This document shows, piece after piece, positions 10,572-21,800 of a DNA stretch of 64,000 nucleotides (the stretch's first letter is position 1; the number at the start of each line of letters is the position of its first letter). The notes under the pieces are model-generated. The model made no database searches. It saw nothing but the letters and a program-made list of their open reading frames with translations, and was not told the DNA's origin. The translations under genes were made by a program, and so were the position numbers. Origin of the DNA: Neodontobutis hainanensis (lineage: Eukaryota; Chordata; Actinopteri; Gobiiformes; Odontobutidae); assembly GCA_024349245.1 (NCBI GenBank), contig JALDNG010000007.1, positions 1,556,501 through 1,620,500 of the forward strand, in the 5' to 3' direction.

Positions 10572-13500
10572 TTACTTGTCAGTAAGTGAAAGCTGCAATA
10601 TCCTCTCCAGATCCTCTTCCTCCTGCTTCCTCAACCTCTCCTCTTCCTCTTGAGCCTGCGTCGAGAGCTCCATGGCCAGGCGAAGGTCGGAGTCTGGGCT
10701 GGATGCAGAGAGGGAGCTTGCAGGGCTTGATGCATTGTGATCCACTAGTGCCCCCTCTGGAAGGCTCCTAAAACAACATTGTATGCAGCTTTTACTGACA
10801 AATCTGTACATGTTAAAATAAGTTACTTTGTGTTTGTAACAAAGAACAAATCTTACCTGTCACTCTGGTTACTGTGCATTAAATCAGTAAAGTCAACGTC
10901 ACCATCATTCCAAATCCCTTCCTAAAATCACATTAGCGCAAGATTAACTTACAACTTAACTAAATTTAAAGAAAAAAGAATTTATCTAATGCATGGTGGT
11001 GTGTTGATTGAAACCTGGCTAGAGATTCCCTGAGACTCCAAGAGACTCTGATGAATGGCGTACTGCAGAAGTTCTTCATCATTGTTGGACATGGGCATGT
11101 GGCGGCTGCCACCTCGACGAGTGTAATATTGAGGAACCTCAAACACAGAGGGACTTACCTGAAACGCAAGCAATGCTAGATAGAAGGAAAAAGGCACAGT
11201 TTAGAAAACAAACTAGGATGCAGGTGAGCATCTGTGTCTGGGGTGGCTGACATATACACCTGCAGCTTCAATTTCTTCAGATGCTGGTGAGGCGGCTGGT
11301 GATGGGGTTGCCTCCTCTTCTGTACTACATTTATTAACATTTCCAAAGGTAATTTTGGCATTTAGCACATGAAACAGGGGAATCTCTGCAAAAGAAGGTT
11401 GACGCACATAGAAAGACGGTATGCCAAGGGAAAGGAGTAGCACATTGAAAAGTGCATTGAAAGTGTTTCATTGCTACACATACCAATTTTAACAGGAAAT
11501 CCAGGAGGAAATTTCAGGGTGACAAAGTCCCGTAGTCTGGCAAAATGCGAACTTGTCCGAGCCATTAGGTCAATAATAGGTGTCACCTGTTCCACTAGAG
11601 ACAGTGGATGTTCTTCACTCATCCATAATGTTCCTTTGAATCTATGAGAGAAGTGATGTTGCCAAGTGAAGTCAAGTTTATACAGAAAACACAACCATCT
11701 ATGACAACAAATCAAACATCACAAATCTCTTACTTTTGAGTTCGAATGGTGAGTTCAACTGGTCTGCCAATATCTCTGTTTTCCAAATCAAAGTTAGGAT
11801 CAAAATATTCTTCAGGTATGATAGCAGTAGGATTATTGGCAGTTGCATACTCCAGAGTAAGGTCCTATGTAGGTGAATATCAGTCAAATGTCTGGTGCAC
11901 ACAAAATGTGTTAATGTCATAAAATAATGCATACATCTTACCCCCTGTGCTGTACTGTACTGCTCCACAGTGCCCAAAAGCGATTCAAGGATGTTTCTTT
12001 CACCTGTGGTTTAAGAATGTGTTTAATTTTCAGTGAAAACTTTAATGCATTCTAAAAAAGTTAAAAGTTGTTAATTGTATAAAAGAACATATTACTAACT
12101 TTTTATCCGAGTTTTTTCTTCATCTGTAAGATGCTCCGTTCTTGTTCTGATGACCACATTTACATTGTTCACACTAAAAACCTAAAGAAAACACCACCTA
12201 AATTTAGTGAATGACAAATCACTGTTGTGCTTGTTGTGGCAATCCACTCTAAAAAGAAAAAGTCAACCTTGGCTTCAAACCCATTGACAACTTCAGTTTT
12301 GTCACTTCTCCAGCCCCAAATACCAGACTTGCTCCTGTAAAAATGAGCAGTAGATTATTTATAAAATTTTGATAAACTATACATTACACAAAGCTTGTTG
12401 ATCTAAGAACAGCGTGACGTAAGATTTTTAACAATAACATATGTATAACAAATGCAATAACATATCAAAACAATAATCATTAACATGGAATTGTGTAAAA
12501 TAAAGTATAATCAATTTCAATATGATTCTTTAACTGATCAAATAATCTCATTGGAACCTGCCTCTCAAAAGCAATATCCTTTGTGTCCAGGTATGTGTTG
12601 ACAATAGGAGTAGTCAGTCTTTTGGCAACTTCCTGTTCAGCGGGCTGCATTGACTCTAGAGTGACCTCCTCCATTTCTTGAGATATGTTGAAGCGCTCAG
12701 TGTCCACCACCTTATCATCATGGTTTACCTCCATTAACTCTGCATGTGAATCTATTGTGAAAAGTTAAGGATCGATCTCAAAAATAAGCTTTATATAAAG
12801 ACCCACTTTGTGAGATAAACACACCATCTCCTCTGAAGATGTAGCTTCGACGACCCCTGATCCAAGTCATGTTCTCAAATCCAAGAAGTGTGGCATCAAC
12901 TCGGAGGTTTGCACCGCTTTTCCAAATGCGGCAAACATCACTTGGACATACCCGAGACAGAAGAGGAACTGAAATGTAATGACACCAATGCTTAACAATG
13001 TACAAAAAATTGTCATTAGTGAAACGAGAAGTATGTATGTATGCAAGTAGGCAAGTATGTAGTTATTCTTGTATGTCTTGTCACATTTTCTGTAGCCAGT
13101 GAACGACAGTATTTAAGATTCCACATGTAGAAGACGTATATCAAAACTTACTCCAACTTGTGAACTCCCACTTCATTTCCATATAAAAATCTGGAGACTG
13201 ATAAGAAAAAATTAAAAAAGCATTTTTTGACAGAAACAAAGAGTGGCATTAAAAATGGTGACATTAAAAAGGCCAAACCTCTTGGATCTTTGATAGAAGC
13301 TCAGGCACTCCTCCAAGAGCAGTGGAGGCTTTGAGGTAGTCTCTACGTTGAAGCACTAACTGAACCATTTCTGGATCTCCAGTACTGACTGCCTCCTGTA
13401 ATACTACACAGACAGACAATTATACACAACCCAATTAATCTTTGTGAAGAACCACATTCTCAAGAGATTAATGGCAATTAGATGTGGGTGTAAATGCAGT

Positions 13501-14012
13501 CAAGACACTAATAAAATAATTTACAGAAAAAGTTAAAACAAATAAATAAATTCAATACACAAACAAAAACAATAGTCTATGTCATGTCTACGGAGTACTT
13601 CATGTCTTACCGGTCCAGTTCTTGGCATTTTCTTTAGTTACTTGGGCCCCATGTCTCAGTAGAACTCTCACAGATTCCAGGTGTCCAAGAGACACAGCCA
13701 GGTGCAGAGGTGTCCGGCCTCTGGGATCCAAAGCCTCAATGTCATTCTGAAGAAATAATACTTCTTACTACGCAAGACAAACAATCCTTTCCAATTGTGT
13801 CAGTTTGAAAGCGTTTTAAAAGACATGGCTACATGACTACCTTGATCACATTTAAAAACTTGCAAGCTTAAGCAAATTATGGACACAATGAATTTGTCAC
13901 TAACCTCTGGTAACCTTATGTGTTCCTCCAGCTGCCTGTAATCATTGGTCCACACTGCGGAGTGCAGGGGAAACTTCACCCGGATTTCTTCGCTAACATT
14001 AGCCGTGGACAT
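10572..14012 (-). CDS. ankrd13a: Ankyrin repeat domain-containing protein 13A, 15 coding exons
   Basis: ANKRD13 proteins bind Lys63-linked ubiquitin chains on internalised receptors such as EGFR and act at the plasma membrane and endosomes. Exons, in coding order: 14012-13905, 13746-13611, 13403-13279, 13197-13152, 12968-12825, 12751-12562, 12334-12268, 12181-12100, 12003-11942, 11864-11734, 11641-11484, 11385-11258, 11158-11015, 10921-10857, 10767-10572. They total 593 aa; human has 590. Seen: N-terminal ankyrin repeats (PRGRTPLHLAVSLGHLESVR), the central domain with MKWEFTSW and CRIWKSGANLRVD, and three C-terminal ubiquitin-interacting motifs (around DEELLQYAIHQSLLES, DSDLRLAMELS and EEDLERILQLSLTDK at the very end). 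The start is the ATG at 14012; the GTG two codons earlier is not needed. The intron after exon 6 must use a GC donor to keep frame. It is head to head with git2. Confidence 0.96.
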
Positions 14013-15411
14013 TTCCACGGAGCCTCAAGAGAAATGTAGCTAGCTTTGCGTGATTACAGCCATAGGAGAACATCAGTGAAGCAGAAACTTTACATATATG
14101 GTATTTACTTTATAAAACTAGGTAACCGCAACTCAAAATATCCAAGCTAGTGTCAAACTTTCTACCGAGCCTTCCTCGAAATAAAACTTTTGAACAAGGA
14201 AGTGTCTGAAAAGATGCACCGAAATGAAAGGGGTGCACTGCGTAAAAACAGCTTCATATTGTAATCAACACTATGTATTTAAAATACTTTAACAGCCAGT
14301 TTAAACAAGAAATTATATATATATTTTTTAAAATGTGTTGGTTTCATGAATTTGTGGCTAAGAAATTGTTAATGTCAAATTCGCCATACAGAACCGAGTG
14401 GTCGGTTCCACTTTGGACGCAATCATTCACAGTGTTTGCGTAGGGGTGTTTGTAATTTCACTTAAGTAAACTTCCTAAATCAAATTTACTGATAAAGTTA
14501 CTGCTTGCATTTAATAGATTGTTGTGCCCTATTAGACCTCGGTAAACAGACATCACAATCAATATAATTACCGCGAACTAAAATATTATACCTTCCGTTA
14601 GCCCAATAAGGTCAACATAAGACCGACGTGATGACGTTACAGTGAGGTGCGTTAAAAATCTACAACTGCCAGCAATCACAGGAAAGAGTCTTCTTCAGTT
14701 TAACCAATTTCAAAATACAAAATATGAAATTCTATTATACCACTCTTACGTTTGTGGATAGTTATTTTAAACATATTATAACCATATCTCACCACATATA
14801 TATTGTATGTGCTGTTTTACACGGCCATATAAATCAAACTTTCCTGTGTCCTACAGATTCAATTTATTATACCCTCAGCTTAGTCTTTTAGGTCATACAT
14901 TTCCCTCTAAACCATTTTACACAAAGTTTGTTGGTATTGATGTCGCAATTAGTCCTTTTAACAGACCACAACTCGAACTTAGACATTCGACTTTGCTTAT
15001 GTTTGCTATGCCATAGAACGTTAGGAATCCCTTCAAGACTAAGCTCCGGGCAAATATACTCTAAACGCAGGTCGGAGATCCTCTGCAGCTGCCACTGTGA
15101 ATTTCCTCCATGTAGCCTACTACTAGTCTGTGAGGCGTAAACTACTATATAAGGCTACTTACGTTGTCAAGACCTACACTTGCAATCAACCAAGTTGACG
15201 GCAAACGCACCGTATGTCAGCAGAATAATTATTATGATTTCAACACATCCGATAGACCATACAATAAGGCTATTTTAGCGACAGTTTAATAAAGTAGCTG
15301 GTCGTTGTTGTTGCGGTTCTGTGGTTCTAGCCAGCGGGGAAGGCAATCAATGATAAGCCTAAAGAAACAACAAAGTTGTTTGATTTAAAAGACATTTCTT
15401 GTGCGTAAAGG
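14013..15411. promoter_or_regulatory. Bidirectional intergenic region ankrd13a/git2
   Basis: The two start codons are 1.4 kb apart and point away from each other, as in the human locus. The interval should hold both promoters and 5' untranslated regions. It is AT-rich, without a clear CpG island or TATA box, and no other gene is visible. Confidence 0.5.
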
Positions 15412-16787
15412 ATGTCTAAACGCCTGCGAAACACAGAGGTCTGTGCGGACTGCAGTGCTCCAGGTAAGCAGATTATTATTACTCTCTTACTTGTCTACTA
15501 CCATTTGTCTAAAAGCTTAGCTAAGTTTAACCACTGGAGCTCTGTCTAAACTCCAGAAATATTTAGCATTAACTTCAGAGTACTCTGATGAAAGTTTACT
15601 TATTGATTTTGAAATGTCATATTTTTTATATATGATTAAATACAATGAAGTATTATTAAATTACACTCAGAGCATATAACAGCTAACGGATTCATATCTT
15701 TTTATATTATATAGTGAGATAAAGAATTGTTTTAATGAGATGGCCTATTTTAAAGATGCTATCCTAGACATAATTATAAAAAATGAAAAGATTTTGAAAA
15801 TGATATGCATTAGGCTATTGGAGCTCTTTTCCGACTATATATACATGACGTCTTGCATTTTAAGGCACAGGAAGCAAAACAGGATGCTGAGAGAATTGGC
15901 CACATGGTTTCAGTGCACAAAATGTATTTTATTGTTTAACCACAAAGTACTTAGTCGTTTGCTGTAACAACAAAATCAGAACTTAAGTTACTAGTCAACC
16001 TTCAAATTTGCCTTTTGAAATATTAACCTGCTTTGGTTACATTGAGTCATTCAAATTTGGAAGTTATCTTGAGTCTTTACAACAGCTGCCCTTGGTTGCC
16101 ATTCCATATTACTTCTACCAGTTGTTTGGTGTGATTATTTTTAGTTTGGGTATCTTGTATTAAATTTAGCAACATGTTAAGAAAAAAACTAAAGAGTTTA
16201 CGTTGGTTTTGTTTGAAAGTCACAACTGAACAGGGGCAAGGTGCCAAACTGTGACCATCAACCGTTGCAGCTGCTCCCCCACACCTCAGCTGCTCCTATA
16301 GTCAATGTCTGACATATAGTGTGTCAATAATACGCAGTTTTGGACCACTGGCCCAATGGCATTCTAAGCACTAGCTGTTGTACACATTGTGTGCAACACT
16401 GTAACTTCTCTTCTTAAAACCACTTAATTTCTGAATAGGGAAATTAAAGCTGTGGGTCTAAAATTAACAATGCCTTAGAGGAGGAAGCTTCTGTACCCAA
16501 CTGCAAGGGGAGGGACCTAAAACCGAAACTGCCATCTTTTATTTATGCTTTATTTACCATAAGTTCCGAAAGCTTTTGACTCTCCTTTCACTCTATTATT
16601 GCCCATCAACCACTATTTATTAATTTATTTGTTTGTTTTTTCTCACATAGGTTTTTGTCACATTGCATTTGTGAAACCTAAATTTTGGAGTTCCAGAGTT
16701 ATGCATATGCTCTATTTCAGATTTAATCAAAAGGTCACTACTTTGCACCGCTCTACCATATTTAGTATAAGGTCCACAGTGATGATG

Positions 16788-16851
<64 letters not shown>

Positions 16852-18832
16852 GAAAAAAGGCTGGTTTTGTTATATAAAACAAATAAAAGGATTCTAAATA
16901 TTTGAGTGTGCTTTTTTTTTTTTTTTTGTACACAATAGAACCTCGCTGGGCCTTGGTGAACAGGGGCGTGTTGATTTGTGATGACTGCTGCAGTGTTCAT
17001 CGAAGCCTGGGCAGACATAGCTCCCAAGTCCGGCACATAACGCACACATCATGGCCTCCTACTCAGCTACAGGTAATTACACAGAACAGCTCATTGTTGT
17101 TAATAACAATCTTTTTAGCTTTGGTTTTACTTGGCTTTTATTAGCACACACTTGTATTGTGACTTCTCTAAAAATGGTCTTTGCTAATGTACACAATTAG
17201 TTTAAATTTCATATCTATGCTGAAATTAGTTCTGGTGAAATTTATCAGGTTGTACATTATAGGCTACTGCTGGGTATTGATTTTGTTCATTCAGTAAGCT
17301 AAACGGGCAGCTTTTTGTCTTCTGTGTGTTTATTAAAGGGACAGATTTTACAGTTAGATTGTACTTTATCATTTAATCTAGATGGTTCAGACATTATATA
17401 GCAATGGTGCAAATTCTATATGGGAGCACTCACTTCTGGACCCTGCATCTGTAATGAGTGGAAAACGCAAGGCCAATCCTCAGGACAAATTGCAGTGAGT
17501 ATTTTCAACATTCAACTCTTGTGTTTAATTTTACATACATCTTATATATCCTCCTTTCCCCTTTTTTTCTTATTCCAAACCCCAAGCAAATCAGAATTTA
17601 TAAAAGCCAAATATCAAATGCTAGCATTCGTCCATCGCATGCCATGTCGGGATGAAGACAGTAATACAGCAAAGGATTTAAGCAAAGTAAGCCACACACA
17701 CACTTTTTTATATGAAGTAGTTTTATGCTTGGTTGCAATTTGATTTTATTATTTTTAATTTTAGCAACTTCATTCAAGTGTGCGCACAGGAAACCTTGAA
17801 ACTTGTTTGAGGTTATTGTCTTTGGGAGCCCAAGCAAACTTTTTCCACCCTGTAAGATTTAACCACTCTATTTAACCATATAATTATATTTTAGTTAAAA
17901 GAGGTTTGCACTGCTAATCAATAAATTTGTTATACAGGAAAAAGGAAACACTCCACTGCACGTGGCTGCAAAGGCTGGGCAAGTATTTCAAGCTGAGCTA
18001 TTGACGGTTTATGGGGCAGATCCTGGGGCACCTGACACCAACGGCAAGACGCCCATTGCCTATGCAAGGTTAGTCAATTGCTTTTATGGCGTTTCTTTAT
18101 TTGAGTTTGTTGTATCTTGCATGTTGATTGTTATTTTAACATGTATCACTAGAGAAGCTGGCCACAATGACTTGGCGGATAGACTGCTGGAGATCCAGTA
18201 TGAACTTACAGATCGACTGGCATTTTACCTGTGTGGGAGAAAGCCAGGTATTTGGTGTTTTTTATATAAGCTATGTATACTATGGGTTCATTATCCACTT
18301 TGTGAATAAAGATTATACTTTCATTCATTGTTTTCTTTCTCCTTGTTTTTTCAGATCATAAAAATGGACAGCATTTCATCATTCCTCAAATGGCTGACAG
18401 GTAAGATATAACTAACTTTTAAATATCTCCCTTGATTAGTTAGAGCAGGATTAAATGCTTGGTTTAGTTTTAGTCAAACCAACAAATTGTTTGGCGTGAG
18501 GCTGCTCTTGACATGACTTTCTTTTGCTCTATGCCTGCAATATACATCTATAGACTATAATCCCATTTCTTGTTTAAGCAGAGTGCTATAATTTCAATTA
18601 AACAATTTAAACAAGGGCACTAAATGTGTTGCAAACTTATATTATGTATTTGTTTTTTTATTTGCTCTCTTTTAATGGATAAGAAATATGTGAGTATAAT
18701 TCTTAAGCATGCATTGAATCATTTTAACAGCATGTCCTTACTAAGGTTGTTTCTGTTTTGAAGCAGTTTGGATTTATCAGAACTAGCAAAGGCTGCAAAG
18801 AAAAAGTTGCAGTCAGTAAGTAATAACTATTA

Positions 18833-18880
<48 letters not shown>

Positions 18881-21800
18881 GTTACTGACTTTATTATTAT
18901 ATTAATCAAACAAAATGTCACTGACCAATTCTTTCCATAGCTCAGTAATCATTTATTTGAGGAGCTGGCTATGGATGTGTATGATGAGGTAGACCGACGA
19001 GAGACTGATGCAGGTAAATTTTGTGGTATTTTTCAAGGAAATATATCTATTGTTGCTAATGAAATCTAACTAATCAATTTTAAATTATTACTGTTTTCAC
19101 TTCAGTGTGGCTTGCTACACAAAATCACAGCACTCTTGTGTCGGAGACAACTGTGGTGCCTTTTCTTCCTGTAAACCCAGAATATTCCTCAACTAGAAAC
19201 CAGGTTCATCTCCTAAACTCTAAATCTATGGTTGTGCTTTATTGTTTCTCCCAAACATAAATACTTAAATTAGGATTGTTCGTTTATTCATAGGGACGAC
19301 AGAAACTTGCAAGATTTAATGCACATGAATTTGCAACTCTAGTGATCGATATATTAAGTGATGCTAAGCGCAGACAGCAAGGGAATTCATTAGGCAATCC
19401 TCAAGGTCAGTAACTTTTTCTAATCCTTATTCTTTGTTTAATAGACCATTTTATATTTATGACAAGGTGATTATGTTTTATATTCCATTCAAGATAATAC
19501 TGATCTCATCTTCAAAAATGTATCTGTGAGGCGTTTTGGTAATAGTCCAGACAGTGACCAGCCTGACTATGATAGCGTGGCCTCAGATGAGGACATAGAT
19601 CAAGATATGCCCATTGGCAAAGAAGATAGGAAAAAGGTAACTCTTAAATGTACATAATTATAAAAATTTTAAAGGCGGTTCATTTGGGTGTCTTTATGTT
19701 TTTGTTTTTTATTTACCAGAGCCTGGACTCGGACCTCTCTGACAGCCCTATTACTATGCAAGAATACCTGGAGGTGAAAAACGCTCTCACTGTTTCCGAA
19801 GCAAAAATTCAGACGTTAATGAAAGCCAACAACAACTTGAGTGACGAGTTGAGGTTGATGCAGAAAAAGGTATCCACTGTGCTCTGTGATCACTGACCTA
19901 TCGGGCAGACAGGGGTAGCTGTGGGCAACTGCTGTGGTCATCAAAGCTCCTCTCCTGCTTAGAGTAATGTCTTTGGGTTGGAGGCATAGCCCGTGGCCTA
20001 AAATAAAGTCCATAAACTACCTAAATCAAAACACTTTGCAAGAAAAGGTTGCTATGATGCCCTGCAGGTCCATTCCTTGTTTTGTCCTGCATGTTCATTT
20101 GGTCTAGCAGGCCAGACTCACTAACAAGCATGTGTAAAGGCTAAGCATGAAGAATGTGTTTACTCTACAGAGTAGGTTGTGACTAACATGAATTGTACGC
20201 ATGTTTTTCTTTCTTCATCTTTTTAATTCTGTATTTTTTATGTATGTAAAACACTTATATAAATACTTGTTTTGTTATATTTTAGTTGTCATTTTATATA
20301 GTATAAATAGACCCTTTTATTTTATTATTATTACTTAAAAACAAGATATTATGTTTTCTGTATACTATTTTTATTTTACTGTCTGTATCTTTTTTAATAT
20401 TGTAGTTCTGGATCAAATGTAAATCTGAACTGTTGGCTGGGATCTGCTCTGGTTTACATCAACAGCTGCATTTTCTTACCGTATTCTGAAAAAAAGGTTA
20501 AAGTAAAAGCATCTGGATGTTTTGTCTCTAACTCCAAGAGACTTTAATTGATAAAGTCTCTTGGAATTAGAAATGAAACGTCTTCACCTTGAAAACTGAG
20601 TTCAGATGTTTTTACTTTAACCGTTTCTTCAAGATGACCTGGATAATTGAGAACCTTCACAGACATACCTTATTTAGATACATTTATGTTGGAGAAAGCA
20701 GCACAACCCTAGTTAATACTGCTTTAATGTATTTTGTAATACACAGAATATTTCTTAAATCCATTGTATGTAGTTTTCTAGTCTTTCACTCTACATTTTC
20801 CTTTATAATATTGACAGCTAGTCCATATGATCTTGTATATTGTCTATAGCTACATCTTTGACCTAAGCTGCTTTTGTACGACAGTCTTTTTTGCTTGCTC
20901 ATCACTTGCTTAGCGTCTAAAAGGACAGCTTCCCTTAAAGTAGGATGTTTATGTAGCAATGACCAGCATCCTTTTTTGTTATAAACACTAAAAAAACATA
21001 TTTATTTTTAAATTATTTTCTTTTTTGAATATTGATAATGATAAAAACAACATAGGTTCTGAAGAGAAGTAAAACTTTGGTCTAAATTTCATATTTACGC
21101 TCTAAGACAAGGGCACAAGAATGATAAGCGCTTGCTTTGCTGAGAGCTCTTCTTAGTGTATTGCATCTCTTCCAGCTTCAGTCTCTGCAAACTGAGAACA
21201 CCTGTCTAAGACGGCAGGTCACGACCAATATCTATCAGATCCCCAGCGGTTCAGACTACCCTGACCCCTCGAGCCCCTCAGCCCTGAAAAGGAGACAATC
21301 TTCACGGGCCAGTCGGGCTATGTCTATGTATGAGACAGGTTCAGGCCTGAAGCCCTATCTCCCTAAAGGGGAAATGCCCTACCCAGAGGAGGGTCTCCCC
21401 ACCCTGCAACCCTTCCCACCTAATGTAAGTAAGATCTGTTCCCAGCATGTGCTGCTTCCTGTCTGCTGCTTTGTTTCCTTGACTTATCCTTTCCTCTTTT
21501 CCTTCCTGAGAACCATTTTTTATTTGTACAAGAGCAACATTTACATGCATTTATTATTCAAGTTACATCAGATTTTCCCAGTCTTCCTACAAACACATTT
21601 AAATCAGCTAACATATGTTTTATGTAATTTGTTTTTTCAAGCAGACATTGCTTTGTAGTGTTCTTTTTTATTATTTGTTATGAAGAATTAAACCTACCAT
21701 ACAAATCATCTGTGCAACATTTCATTATGCTGTAATAATCTTTATGATCAAAGTAAAGATACATGTCTATTTACAGTTGCGTAGTTTCTTTGTACAGATA

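Noticed and set aside
16620..17045. 141-residue frame on the - strand rich in tyrosine
   Set aside because: It is the reverse reading of the TAA microsatellite plus git2 exon 2.
19870..19896. Read-through of git2 exon 14 into a short tail and stop, as a short isoform
   Set aside because: A stop soon after an exon is expected by chance; no poly(A) signal nearby supports a truncated transcript.
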